Shown: piece by piece, positions 5,612-14,173 of the stretch
Layout of the letters: each line of letters begins with the position of its first letter
Numbering within the stretch: the first letter of the stretch is position 1
Source of the DNA: CAZHBD01 sp964530555
GTDB taxonomy: Bacteria > Patescibacteriota > Saccharimonadia > Saccharimonadales > AWTP1-31
Assembly: GCA_964530555.1 (NCBI GenBank)
Contig: CAZHBD010000014.1
Coordinates: 1 to 17,746, forward strand
Direction: 5' to 3'
Length of the DNA: 17,746 nt
Notes under the pieces: model-generated
The model's input: only the letters and a program-made list of their open reading frames with translations
What the model was told of the DNA's origin: nothing
Databases searched by the model: none
Translations under genes and position numbers: made by a program

Positions 5612-5640
5612 TTGACTTCCAGGGGCGCACCAGATATAAT
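5612..5640 (+). promoter_or_regulatory. Strong promoter of the S1 gene
   Basis: TTGACT (5612-5617), a 17-base spacer and a perfect TATAAT (5635-5640). The predicted start near 5647 leaves a leader of about 60 bases before the start codon at 5708. Confidence 0.85.
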
Positions 5641-5652
5641 TAGAACTAACTA

Positions 5653-5676
5653 ACAGACTCTTTGCTTAGAGTTTGT
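5653..5676 (+). promoter_or_regulatory. Hairpin in the S1 mRNA leader
   Basis: ACAGACTCT (5653-5661) pairs along its full length with AGAGTTTGT (5668-5676), with one G-U pair and a six-base loop (TTGCTT). No T run follows, so it is not a terminator. It lies between the promoter and the AAGGAGG ribosome-binding site, where leader structures control S1 synthesis in enterobacteria. A similar feedback role here is inference only. Confidence 0.5.
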
Positions 5677-5707
5677 CAGAAATACATTACAAGGAGGCAT
5701 GGGAAAC

Positions 5708-6772
5708 ATGTCAAAATCAGCAATAACTATGGATGACTTGCTGGCATCCACCGATATCAAACATTTAAAGTCAGGTGACGTTGTCGAAGGCACGATTACT
5801 TCGGTGCGTAAAAATGAAGTCTGGGTAGATCTGGGCGCCAATGGCGTTGGTGTTGTTATGCGTCGCGAGATTGGTCATGGTCAAAAGCTTGAGCCAGGCG
5901 AAAAAGTGACAACTAGTATTGTCGATCCAGAGATGGACGAAGGTTACGCGCTGCTCAGCATGAAGCGAGCTGCCAAAGATCGTGGCTGGGACGAACTTCA
6001 GCGTGTATTTGATGCCGGAGAAATCATTGAGATCAGCCCATACGACGCCAACCGTGGTGGTCTATTGGTTGAGCTCGAAGGCATTCGTGGCTTTTTGCCG
6101 GTTAGTCAATTGGCGGCTGGACACTACCCACGAGTTTCTGGCGCCGACAAAGACGAGATTCTCCAAAAACTGAACGCCCTGGTTAATCAACCAATTCGTG
6201 TTCGTATCCTCGATGTTAGTCGCAAGGATAACAAACTGATCTTCTCAGAAAAAGAAGCTATCAAGGATGATATGCAAGCTCGCCTTACCGAGCTGAAAGT
6301 TGGCGACGTTGTTGAAGGCGTAGTAACTGGGGTTATCGATTTCGGTGCCTTCGTGAATGTTGACGGTATCGAAGGCCTGGTGCACATCTCAGAAATTTCT
6401 TGGGAGCGCGTTGAAGATCCTCGAAAATATGTGAAGACTGGTCAGAAGGTACAAGCTAAGATCATTTCTATTGATAAGGATCGTTTAAGCCTAAGCATCA
6501 AGCAAATGAGCGAAGACCCATGGCTACAAGAAGTAAAAGCCTTCAAGAAGGGTGAAATGGTTGAAGGTAAGATTACTCGAATCACTCCGTTCGGTGCCTT
6601 CGTGCAACTAAGCCCAAGCGTAGAAGCGCTGGTACATGTCTCTGAAATGAGCGATGACGATGGTGTTGACCCAGAAAAGCTCTTTCAGCTGAACGAAAAG
6701 AAGCAGTTCAAGGTTATCGACATTGATACTGAAGCGCGCAAGATTGCGTTGAGTCTAAAAGACACTAAATAG
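5708..6772 (+). CDS. rpsA: 30S ribosomal protein S1 (four S1 domains)
   Basis: A 354-residue protein made of four S1 RNA-binding repeats. Repeat 1 begins SGDVVEGTITSVRKNEVWVD; repeat 2 is more divergent (about residues 100-190); repeat 3 is canonical (VGDVVEGVVTGVIDFGAFVN, then GLVHISEISW); repeat 4 begins KGEMVEGKITRITPFGAFVQ. E. coli S1 has six; four-repeat forms occur in Gram-positive and CPR bacteria. S1 binds mRNA on the 30S subunit and helps unstructured or leadered mRNAs load. ATG 5708 is 10 bases after AAGGAGG (5691-5697), whereas the in-frame ATG at 5699 is too close to it. The gene has its own strong promoter and is followed 40 bases later by infB. Confidence 0.93.
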   Translation: MSKSAITMDDLLASTDIKHLKSGDVVEGTITSVRKNEVWVDLGANGVGVVMRREIGHGQKLEPGEKVTTSIVDPEMDEGYALLSMKRAAKDRGWDELQRVFDAGEIIEISPYDANRGGLLVELEGIRGFLPVSQLAAGHYPRVSGADKDEILQKLNALVNQPIRVRILDVSRKDNKLIFSEKEAIKDDMQARLTELKVGDVVEGVVTGVIDFGAFVNVDGIEGLVHISEISWERVEDPRKYVKTGQKVQAKIISIDKDRLSLSIKQMSEDPWLQEVKAFKKGEMVEGKITRITPFGAFVQLSPSVEALVHVSEMSDDDGVDPEKLFQLNEKKQFKVIDIDTEARKIALSLKDTK

Positions 6773-6812
6773 TCTGACTATGTAGTACCTATAACCCAGG
6801 AAAGGATCGACA

Positions 6813-8570
6813 GTGGAAAAAAGAACCATCGAAATCGAAGAACAAATCACTGTCGGCGACCTGGCAGAGAAGTTGTCCATCCCGGTAACTCGCTTAATCG
6901 GCGAGTTAATGAAGAACGGGGTAATGGCTACTGTTAACGAGCGTATTGATTTTGATACAGCTCAGATTATTGTTGAAGAATTGGGCATAGCAGTGGAACT
7001 GCAGAAGAAAACGGCTGTAGCAGCTAGCCCACGAGTGCGTCGTGATAACGCCGAAGGTGAGTCGCGACCCCCGATCATCGCTGTAATGGGGCATGTGGAC
7101 CACGGCAAGACATCCTTACTAGATGCGATTCGTGGTGAAGACACCGCCAAAGGAGAAGCGGGGGGCATCACGCAGCACATCTCAGCTTATCAGATTACTC
7201 ACAATGGACGTGCGATTACTTTTCTAGATACACCCGGCCACGAGGCATTTGCAGCACTGCGTGAGCATGGGGCTCAACTTACTGATCTGGTAATAATCGT
7301 GGTGGCTGCCGATGATGGCGTGAAGCCTCAGACTATTGAGGCAATTCGATTTGCTAGAACCGCTGGCGTTAAGATGATTGTTGCCATTAACAAGATCGAC
7401 AAGGAAGGCGCCAATATCCCCCAACTGAAACAGCAGCTTGCGGAGCAGGATTTACTGGTTGAGGAGTGGGGTGGCGATACGGTTGTACAAGAAGTGTCGG
7501 CCAAAACCAAGCAGGGTATCAATGAGTTGCTTGACATGGTTCTATTAGTGGCCGATGTCGAAGACCTGAAGGCTCCGGTCGATGTACCGGCAAAAGGTTT
7601 AGTGATTGAGGCACACCAAGAACAGGGTCGAGGCCCAGTGGCAATTTGTCTGGTCGACGAGGGCATCCTAAAAAGTGGTGATGCTGTCGTTGCAGGCTCG
7701 ACCTATGCCAAGATTCGTAATCTCGAGTCCCCCACCAAGCAGCCACTCAAGCAAGCTGGGCCTTCTACTCCTGTACTAATAACTGGATTCAAGCAGTTGC
7801 CGGAATTTGGAGATGAATTTACGGTTGTTGCTAACGAGAAAGAAGCCCGTGCAGTCGCAGAACAAGCTGCCCGTCAACAAAAATCTGGTGTTAATCGCCA
7901 AGATCTCACTGGAGGTGAGTTGATTCGTATTATCAATCGAAGCAATCAAGTTAGTGAGCTTCCAATTATTATCAAGGCCGACGTTCAAGGGTCGCTTACC
8001 TCGGTAATTGACAGTCTAAAAACGCTCGATAACGAAGAGGTGGCGGTTCGTGTGGTTAGCAGCGGTGTTGGTGCAGTTAGCGAAAGTGACATCCATCTGG
8101 CCCATACATCTGATGCCTTAATTTACGGATTTAATGTCCTGTTGCCGACAAATGTTAAGCGCCTTGCTGCGCGCGACAAAGTCACGGTGCGGCTCTATTC
8201 GGTTATTTACGAACTTATTGATAACTGTCGAGAAGAACTCAGTACATTGTTAGCCCCAGAAGAGGTTGAAACGGAGCTCGGCAGGCTTAAGGTCAAGGGC
8301 ATATTTAAGACGACCAAAACGGAAATTATTTGCGGTGGTGAGGTGACAAAGGGCAAGCTGACGTTGCCGGCTCTAGTACGAATTTGGCGAGGTAAGGAAG
8401 CAATCGGTGAGGCAACGCTAACCAACCTTAAGCGCGGCCCACAAGATGCTAAAGAAATTGTCGAGGGTGAAATGTGCGGTATGAATCTTGCTACCACGAG
8501 CAAAATCCAGCTCGAAGAAGATGACGTGATCGAAGTCTTTACCCGCGAAACGGTAACCCGTAAGCTATAG
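6813..8570 (+). CDS. infB: Translation initiation factor IF-2
   Basis: A 585-residue IF-2. An IF2 N-terminal domain (about residues 8-58, TVGDLAEKLSIPVTRLIGEL) is joined by a short linker to the G domain, with G1 GHVDHGKT (93-100), G2 GGITQ (117-121), G3 DTPGH (139-143), G4 NKID (193-196) and G5 SAK (229-231). Beta-barrel domain II, domain III (IIKADVQGSLTSVIDSL) and the fMet-tRNA-binding C2 domain (GGEVTKGKL, RGKEAIGEATLTNLK) follow. It lacks the long N-terminal extension of enterobacterial IF-2. The GTG start at 6813 is supported by AGGAAAGGA (6798-6806). IF-2 delivers fMet-tRNA to the 30S subunit and is the factor most needed by leaderless mRNAs. The next gene starts 8 bases after its stop. 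Confidence 0.97.
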   Translation: MEKRTIEIEEQITVGDLAEKLSIPVTRLIGELMKNGVMATVNERIDFDTAQIIVEELGIAVELQKKTAVAASPRVRRDNAEGESRPPIIAVMGHVDHGKTSLLDAIRGEDTAKGEAGGITQHISAYQITHNGRAITFLDTPGHEAFAALREHGAQLTDLVIIVVAADDGVKPQTIEAIRFARTAGVKMIVAINKIDKEGANIPQLKQQLAEQDLLVEEWGGDTVVQEVSAKTKQGINELLDMVLLVADVEDLKAPVDVPAKGLVIEAHQEQGRGPVAICLVDEGILKSGDAVVAGSTYAKIRNLESPTKQPLKQAGPSTPVLITGFKQLPEFGDEFTVVANEKEARAVAEQAARQQKSGVNRQDLTGGELIRIINRSNQVSELPIIIKADVQGSLTSVIDSLKTLDNEEVAVRVVSSGVGAVSESDIHLAHTSDALIYGFNVLLPTNVKRLAARDKVTVRLYSVIYELIDNCREELSTLLAPEEVETELGRLKVKGIFKTTKTEIICGGEVTKGKLTLPALVRIWRGKEAIGEATLTNLKRGPQDAKEIVEGEMCGMNLATTSKIQLEEDDVIEVFTRETVTRKL

Positions 8571-8578
8571 GTAGAACT

Positions 8579-10132
8579 ATGGAAGAGCGACCGCGACCAG
8601 GTGGGGATGAGCGAGACAGCGAGCAGCAATCGATAGAAGCTCGTAAACGGCGTCTGCATCATGCGATGCGTAGTTTGCAGGGCCATGCCGAAGAGGAAAA
8701 AACGTGGCATGAGCTTACGAGTGATGACGAGGAAGAGAAAGAAGCGGCCGAGAATCGAACGAAGCATAACCGGAGAGAGGTTGCTCTCGATGCCTTGGCG
8801 CACCGTGAACGCCGTGGGGTGCCTAGCGGGACGTTGCACGGCTTGTTTGATCGCTCGCTGAATAATGAGAAAGAAGACGAAGAGAAAAACACCGAGGGAG
8901 CACATCAAATACTGCCGCAATTGCCGGTTGAGGGAAATATTGACGACTCTGAGTCCCTTGATGATGCAGCAGAGCTACGTAAGCAACAGGAAGAAGCGCT
9001 TGAGTTGCCGCCCGTCGACCCATTAGCCACGGAGTTAAATCAGTTGGAAAGGATAGACGACGATGAACTAGTTTCAGGAACAGCAAGTACAGCTAGCACA
9101 CAACGCCACAGTCCGTATCGACCAATGTTTACGGCGCCTCCTCTTCACACTAGGAATGCCGCCCACGACAACGGAGGTGGTTCTGGTGCTGGTGGTAGGG
9201 GCCACGGCGGTGGCTCAGGCGGAACAGGAGGTGGTACAACAGGAGGTGGTGGTCATGGTGGTACCGGAGGCGGCGGAGGTCACCATGGCGGTGGCGGCCA
9301 CGGAGGAGGCCCGATGATGCCCCCTATCATCAATGTTGTTCACGGTCCAAATCATTACAATACTATCCACAACCATAATATTACGAATAATCATAATATT
9401 CGACGGCGAGCTATCGCCGGCTTGTTACTGGTCGATTTGGTTGATTATGTGGCGGCTCGTCGCCGGGAAGGCAAGATAAAACGGAAAAACGAGGCTGATC
9501 ATAAAGAGATTCGTGCATCCATTGCAGCGCAAGAGCAAGCTCATCAAGCTGCGCTAGAGGCCAACAAGAAACAGCAGCAGGAAACTGACGAGCAGCTAAA
9601 ACGACTGCGTCGACAAGCAGAAGAGCGTAACGAAGTTATTGCACAGCAACCTATTTCTCGCCCAGAGCAGGCTATTGTAACGCAAGTTGCTGTCGAAAAG
9701 ACTATAGCTAACGATGCTGCTCAAAGCGTTTTAGAGCGAGTGCCTGATACCGAGGTCATGCAGACGCATCAAGAGATGTCACTAGCAAATCCTGCGATTG
9801 AACAGATAGTAGCACAGCGAAAAGAAGTTAAAACGAATTCGCCAGACAGGTTGCTCGAACAGCAAATTGCTGTAGAGTCGTTGTACGAAAAGCTTCATGA
9901 ATCACGAGGTGGGGGTTCGCAGGCTGTTGGCGGAGCTTCGGCTGGTGGTCCCGCTTTGTCATTTATCCCTCAGGGCAATTCGACAGTAATAAACAGCTCT
10001 ACGTCTGACCATCGACCTCAAGCAATGCAACAGTACCGACCAAAATCAGAACAAGCTACCTCACCAATGCTGTGGATCGCTATGATTGTGATCATTATCT
10101 TCCTATTCGCTGTTATTATATTCGCCCGATAA
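8579..10132 (+). CDS. Gly/His-rich tail-anchored protein, 517 residues
   Basis: No family recognised. Layout: a charged, mostly disordered N-terminal region (1-190) with acidic runs near 47-60 and 97-104; a Gly-rich segment with interspersed His (199-244); a His/Asn-rich stretch (252-274, including HNHNITNNHN); a short hydrophobic patch (278-292); a Lys/Glu/Gln-rich coiled-coil-like helix (about 304-355); a Gln/Ser/Pro-rich spacer; and one membrane helix at the very C-terminus (497-516, MLWIAMIVIIIFLFAVIIFA). There is no signal peptide, so the bulk should be cytoplasmic and held to the membrane by the tail. The His-rich block could bind metal, but that is a guess. It starts 8 bases after infB and is probably in the same operon; DUF5663 follows after 26 bases. 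Confidence 0.83.
   Translation: MEERPRPGGDERDSEQQSIEARKRRLHHAMRSLQGHAEEEKTWHELTSDDEEEKEAAENRTKHNRREVALDALAHRERRGVPSGTLHGLFDRSLNNEKEDEEKNTEGAHQILPQLPVEGNIDDSESLDDAAELRKQQEEALELPPVDPLATELNQLERIDDDELVSGTASTASTQRHSPYRPMFTAPPLHTRNAAHDNGGGSGAGGRGHGGGSGGTGGGTTGGGGHGGTGGGGGHHGGGGHGGGPMMPPIINVVHGPNHYNTIHNHNITNNHNIRRRAIAGLLLVDLVDYVAARRREGKIKRKNEADHKEIRASIAAQEQAHQAALEANKKQQQETDEQLKRLRRQAEERNEVIAQQPISRPEQAIVTQVAVEKTIANDAAQSVLERVPDTEVMQTHQEMSLANPAIEQIVAQRKEVKTNSPDRLLEQQIAVESLYEKLHESRGGGSQAVGGASAGGPALSFIPQGNSTVINSSTSDHRPQAMQQYRPKSEQATSPMLWIAMIVIIIFLFAVIIFAR
9173..9311 (+). repeat. Low-complexity Gly/His-coding tract
   Basis: Dense GGN codons with interspersed CAC/CAT inside the 517-residue protein gene, encoding residues 199-244. 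The frame is kept throughout, with varied third positions rather than a pure microsatellite, so selection on the protein is likelier than simple slippage. Confidence 0.7.
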
Positions 10133-10158
10133 TCTGATACAATACCAAAGGAGAAACC

Positions 10159-10713
10159 ATGTTTAAATTAGATGATAACTTACTTAGAGAGCTTGGTCTT
10201 GGCGCGTTGCCTGCGCAAGAGAAGAACCGCATGCTCAATCATATATATGAAACTCTAGAAATGCGTGTAGGTATGAAGCTAGCGGAGCAAATGACGAATG
10301 AGCAGCTTGATGAGTTCGAGGCGTTTATCGAACGTAATGACGAAGCGGGTGCACTGAAGTGGCTCGAGACCAATTTCCCTAACTATAAACAAGTGGTTGC
10401 TGATGAGTTGGAGAAGTTAAAAGCTGAGATCAAGACGGCTGCGCCACAGATCGTTGCCGCTAGCCAGCAGATGGCCCAGGCTATGCCACAGGCGCCATAT
10501 CCTGCACCTCAGCATCAGCCAATGGCCCAGCCTCAAACCGCCCCAATGCCTCAAGCTCCCGCGCCAGCCCCCCAATATCAGTACCCACCACAACAAACCG
10601 CACAGATTCCGTCCACGCCACAACCACAGTATCCGCAGCCTCCTCAAGCACCTCCAACTACGCCTACTCAATTAGATGACAATCAGCAGAATATTCAGCA
10701 GCATGCTGCCTAA
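10159..10713 (+). CDS. DUF5663 domain protein with Pro/Gln-rich tail
   Basis: A 184-residue protein. Residues 1-80 match the DUF5663 pattern: LLRELGLGALPAQEKNRMLN, then a helix YETLEMRVGMKLAEQMTNEQ and LDEFEAFIERNDEAGALKWL. This domain is common in CPR genomes and its role is unknown. A helix rich in Lys and Glu follows (about 82-105). The rest (about 106-184) is a low-complexity tail of Pro, Gln and Ala, probably disordered. No membrane helix is present. AAAGGAG (10147-10153) precedes the ATG at a good distance, and the gene ends one base from the convergent fmt stop. Its place next to the tail-anchored Gly/His protein suggests related work, but that is inference. Confidence 0.85.
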   Translation: MFKLDDNLLRELGLGALPAQEKNRMLNHIYETLEMRVGMKLAEQMTNEQLDEFEAFIERNDEAGALKWLETNFPNYKQVVADELEKLKAEIKTAAPQIVAASQQMAQAMPQAPYPAPQHQPMAQPQTAPMPQAPAPAPQYQYPPQQTAQIPSTPQPQYPQPPQAPPTTPTQLDDNQQNIQQHAA

Positions 10714-10714
10714 G

Positions 10715-11647
10715 TTACAGTCTATCTCTGTAGCCGGCAAGAAAACTTGCACTATCCATCTCTGCTTTACCGGCGGGCTTAAGACGTTGTATGGCAAGCC
10801 AGCCCTGTGATGTGGCAACAAAAAACTCCTGTTTTTCGGCTCTGAGAGTGCCTGGCTCAGCAACGCTCCTCAACTGAGCAACACTCGCTTGGGTTATCGT
10901 AACGTCAATAGTACCGAGTGTGGTTCTGCTACCTGGCCAGCCTAGATAAGCACGTACCTCACGCTCCAGTTGTTGGGCAGTTTTATGCCAATCAATAATG
11001 CCATCTTCTTTGCTGATACGCGGCGTGTAGGTTGCGGCCGAGTTGTTTTGTTCTTGGGCATGCAGGGTGCCATCTATTATTTCAGGCAGATGAGTGACAA
11101 GTAATTTGGAGCCAATCTCATTAAGCTTTGCGGCCAGCTCAAATTTCGTCTCTGTCCCAGTTAAGCTGACCTCCTGCTGAGCAAATATCGGACCAGCATC
11201 CATTTCGGAGGAGATCTTCATGATAGAAACACCTGTGCGGGTTAAGCCTTGTAGTATGGCACTCTCAATAGGTGTTGAGCCTCTTAACTGAGGTAGGAGA
11301 GAGGGGTGGAGGTTGATAATTCCGTTAGGGAATAGTTCGATTACGGACTGGGGTATAATCTTCCCAAAGGCAACTAACACGGCGGTGTCGGCTTGGTGTT
11401 TCTGTACTTTTTTGATCAGGGGAATACTCTGGCCAAGCAAGATGACAGGGATTCCATGCTCTTGAGCGACAGCACCAATCTCGAGGTCTCTTTTTTGATG
11501 GGACACAGGATTCTGGTGGCTGGTGATGACTGCTTCAATTTGGTAACCAGCATCTATTAGTGCACGTAAAACAGGGGCGGTTGTGGTTACCGCGGTTGCA
11601 AGACGCTCGTTACCAAAGAATATGACTGTTTTTGATGTCTTTTTCAT
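10715..11647 (-). CDS. fmt: Methionyl-tRNA formyltransferase
   Basis: From ATG 11647 the protein is 310 residues. It opens MKKTSKTVIFFGNERLA and carries the formyltransferase signature NLHPSLLPQLRGSTPIESAI, with the catalytic Asn-His pair and, later, the Asp in SEMDAGPIF. A C-terminal domain (about 205 onward, TYTPRISKEDGIIDW then VRAYLGWPGSRT) is the Fmt-type beta-barrel that binds tRNA. It formylates Met-tRNAi using 10-formyl-THF, making the substrate for IF-2. An in-frame ATG at 11671 would add eight residues with no homology. The gene overlaps the end of def by 38 bases, so it is translationally coupled to it. Confidence 0.94.
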   Translation of the reverse strand: MKKTSKTVIFFGNERLATAVTTTAPVLRALIDAGYQIEAVITSHQNPVSHQKRDLEIGAVAQEHGIPVILLGQSIPLIKKVQKHQADTAVLVAFGKIIPQSVIELFPNGIINLHPSLLPQLRGSTPIESAILQGLTRTGVSIMKISSEMDAGPIFAQQEVSLTGTETKFELAAKLNEIGSKLLVTHLPEIIDGTLHAQEQNNSAATYTPRISKEDGIIDWHKTAQQLEREVRAYLGWPGSRTTLGTIDVTITQASVAQLRSVAEPGTLRAEKQEFFVATSQGWLAIQRLKPAGKAEMDSASFLAGYRDRL

Positions 11648-12188
11648 AATCAAGTGGTGCCAGCTTCCCATCAGATTGTAGCTTATAAAAAGCGTCAGTT
11701 TTATCTTTAATTAAATCCACAAATAGTTTTCCATGGGTGTGATCAATCTCGTGCTGGAAAACACGCGCCAAGAAACCTTCGGCTTTGATATTTATGGCTT
11801 TGCCCTGTAGGTTTAGTGCCTTTATGCGGACTTTTGTATGCCGTGGTACGCGGCCATAGACGTCGCGGACGCTTAGGCAGCCTTCATAGTCCTCCTCAAC
11901 CTCGCCTTCATATTTTGTGATCTCTGGGTTGATAAAGACGTGAAAACTTCGGTCTTTTTTGTCCTCAAAGTTGCTGCGTATGATCACGACGCGGTAGAGT
12001 TCGTCGATCTGTACGGCGGCCAGGGCTACCGCAAGCTCATGCTCTCGGCTGTCCTCCCAGTCGAGTGTAGCGGTTTGCATATTCTCGACAAGTTGACGAA
12101 CTTCATCGGTCACCAGACCAATTCGTTTTGAGCGTTGACGTAGGGAAGCATGCGGCAATGTAATAATATTGTCTTTTGTTGCGGCCAT
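11610..12188 (-). CDS. def: Peptide deformylase
   Basis: A 192-residue deformylase. Motif II EGCLS (102-106) supplies the Cys metal ligand and motif III QHEIDHTHG (145-153) supplies two His ligands and the catalytic Glu. Motif I, usually GxGLAAxQ, here reads AVALAAVQ, so both Gly are replaced by Ala while the catalytic Gln is kept. It removes the formyl group from nascent proteins, balancing Fmt and preparing the substrate for methionine aminopeptidase. The C-terminal 25 residues (KLAPLDYEKDIKNSHILW region) are an extension beyond the usual end. A -10 box 7 bases before ATG 12188 gives def-fmt its own promoter in the gap after priA. Confidence 0.94.
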   Translation of the reverse strand: MAATKDNIITLPHASLRQRSKRIGLVTDEVRQLVENMQTATLDWEDSREHELAVALAAVQIDELYRVVIIRSNFEDKKDRSFHVFINPEITKYEGEVEEDYEGCLSVRDVYGRVPRHTKVRIKALNLQGKAINIKAEGFLARVFQHEIDHTHGKLFVDLIKDKTDAFYKLQSDGKLAPLDYEKDIKNSHILW

Positions 12189-12195
12189 TGGCAGC

Positions 12196-12201
12196 AGTAT
12201 A
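12196..12201 (-). promoter_or_regulatory. -10 box of def-fmt
   Basis: The minus-strand hexamer TATACT ends 7 bases before ATG 12188, in the 41-base gap between priA and def. It predicts a leaderless def mRNA. The -35 region is weak. Confidence 0.6.
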
Positions 12202-12229
12202 ACAGATAACGCCTAGAAAAATGAGAAGT

Positions 12230-14167
12230 TTACAACAGATTGATAGGGTCGAGGTCATGAGTCCAGTTTGGCGGTAAGTGGTGAATAATTTCTAACAGGG
12301 GTGCGCGGGCTTTGGCCTTTACGATAAGCTGCCAGCGATATTTGTTTTGAGCTTTTTCAATGAAACGCGGTGATGGACCAAAAATCTGGACAGGTAGGTG
12401 AAGTCCCAGTAAGGTGTCCTTCAGGCTTGCAGCTGCTTTCTGGGCAGCAGCACTGCTTGCGCGGGCGCATTGTAGCTTGAGGAGCTGTACAAACGGAGGA
12501 TAGTTATAGGCTTGCCGTTCCTGAATTTGTTCATCATAGAAAGTCTTCCAGCTATTATGGACCGCAGCTAATATGGCGCGATTAGTGGGCTGTAGTGTCT
12601 GGATAATTGCCGTTCCTGGTCGGTGACCGCGTCCCACACGACCAATCACTTGAGATAACAGCTGGTAAGTTTGTTCTTCTGCTGTGTAATCAGGGAATGT
12701 TAGGCTGCTATCTGCTGAGATAACACCGACTGTGCTAAGACGTGGCAGGTCGTGGCCTTTGATTAACAACTGGGTGCCGACAACGATGTCGACCTTGCCG
12801 TCAGCGACTTCGCTGTAATTTTGTTCAAAACTTTCTCGTTTGATGTTATCGCTATCAAAGCGTCGAATGTTCGCCTCGGGGAAGTGTCGCTTTAGATTAT
12901 CGGTAACCGCTTTAGTACCAATACTTCTGTATAGCACGTCTGTGCCTCGACATTGTGGGCAGCTCGTAACTGCCGGCCACACTGTCCCGCAGGTGTGACA
13001 GCGTAGCTGATGTTGGTCATCGTGATAGGTCAGGGGGAGGTCGCAGTTTTGGCAAGTAGCCTGCCATCCGCACATCTGGCACAATACGACGCGTGCAGTT
13101 CCGCGCCGATTTAAAAAGACCAAGGATTGCTCGCTAGCCGCTAATGAGTTTTCAATCGTTTCCAGTAAGAGGTTTGAAATATAGGCGTCCTTTGTAAAAT
13201 TATCTCGATCGCGCGCGTCGATGATATGTACGCTTGCCCCGGTGTACGGGCTTGAGATCGCTCGCTTGTCCAGACGCAATATATTCAGTTTTTTTGCGCT
13301 AGCGATATAGTAATCAGCGATACTCGGAGTGGCGCTCCCCAGAATCAACTGAGCGTGATGCAGCTGAGCTAACTTGCTTGCGACTCGTTGAGCCTGGTAG
13401 TACGGGGCTTGATCTTGTTTGTAGGCAGTATCATGCGCTTCATCAATAACAATTAATCCAAGATTAGTAAATGGTGAGAACAGTGCTGAGCGTGGCCCAA
13501 TAACAACTTGCGGTTCGGAGCTCAGGAGAACTTGCAGCCAGGCTTCACGCCGTTGTTTGTCGCTCAGCCCCGAGTGAATGACAATCACGGGTACCGAGAC
13601 CGTATCTGAAAACGTCTTAACTAATGGCGACGTTAAACTGATCTCTGGGGTCAGAATCAAAACACTTTTATTCAGCTGTAACATCTGCAAAGTTCGTTCC
13701 AGGTAGATACGAGTCTTGCCACTACCGGTCACTCCGTGGAGCAGGGAGGTTGCTTGATCACTTTCTGCGAGCTGTTCCAGTACCACGCGCTGACCGGGTG
13801 TTAATGCAGGCAATGGAGTATTTTTCTCTTTTGATTTGTGGGACGTGGCTTGATGCTCTTTTTTTACAAGTAGTGCTGACGGTACAAACTGAGATACGGT
13901 CAATCCCGACGGGGCAGGGTAATAATCGAGGAGCCACTCCAATAACGCTAAGCTTGAGCTCGGTAGAATTAAACCATCCAAGGTCTTCGCAATTGGTTTA
14001 GTAGGGAAAACTGGCTTGGGCGAGGAGCTGACAACGATGCCGGGAACTCGTTTGTTGCGTAGCGTAGCAAATACTAGCTGCCCTTTGCCTAGTTTGCCAT
14101 CGTAGGCATAGGTTAGTGGCTCATCACCATGAAACTGCTGGCTGGCCACCCAAACACGGTAGTACAT
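12230..14167 (-). CDS. priA: Primosomal protein N', replication restart helicase
   Basis: From ATG 14167 the protein is 645 residues. The N-terminal 3'-DNA-binding region (about 1-95) is followed by a superfamily 2 helicase core: Walker A GVTGSGKT, LTPEISLT, Walker B DEAH, GSATPS, and motif VI QVIGRVGRG. Inserted in the core is the PriA zinc-binding region with four cysteine pairs (CQMC, CQNC, CHTC, CPQC). PriA reloads the replisome at stalled forks. A TATAAT box ends 6 bases before ATG 14167, so the in-frame ATG at 14188 is probably not used. The gene diverges from the winged-helix regulator gene. Confidence 0.95.
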   Translation of the reverse strand: MYYRVWVASQQFHGDEPLTYAYDGKLGKGQLVFATLRNKRVPGIVVSSSPKPVFPTKPIAKTLDGLILPSSSLALLEWLLDYYPAPSGLTVSQFVPSALLVKKEHQATSHKSKEKNTPLPALTPGQRVVLEQLAESDQATSLLHGVTGSGKTRIYLERTLQMLQLNKSVLILTPEISLTSPLVKTFSDTVSVPVIVIHSGLSDKQRREAWLQVLLSSEPQVVIGPRSALFSPFTNLGLIVIDEAHDTAYKQDQAPYYQAQRVASKLAQLHHAQLILGSATPSIADYYIASAKKLNILRLDKRAISSPYTGASVHIIDARDRDNFTKDAYISNLLLETIENSLAASEQSLVFLNRRGTARVVLCQMCGWQATCQNCDLPLTYHDDQHQLRCHTCGTVWPAVTSCPQCRGTDVLYRSIGTKAVTDNLKRHFPEANIRRFDSDNIKRESFEQNYSEVADGKVDIVVGTQLLIKGHDLPRLSTVGVISADSSLTFPDYTAEEQTYQLLSQVIGRVGRGHRPGTAIIQTLQPTNRAILAAVHNSWKTFYDEQIQERQAYNYPPFVQLLKLQCARASSAAAQKAAASLKDTLLGLHLPVQIFGPSPRFIEKAQNKYRWQLIVKAKARAPLLEIIHHLPPNWTHDLDPINLL

Positions 14168-14173
14168 ACCCTT

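Noticed and set aside
5699..5701. Upstream ATG as the S1 start
   Set aside because: Only one base separates it from AAGGAGG; the ATG at 5708 has workable spacing.
8207..8920. Minus-strand frame of 237 codons
   Set aside because: It lies opposite the end of infB and the start of the next gene; its Ser-rich composition is that of an antisense shadow.
9173..9311. Gly-codon tract as a CRISPR or tandem DNA repeat
   Set aside because: There are no regular repeat or spacer units; it is an in-frame low-complexity protein segment.
10698..10709. Perfect palindrome GCAGCATGCTGC at the end of the DUF5663 gene
   Set aside because: No T run follows and it is explained by Gln-His-Ala-Ala codons; not a terminator.
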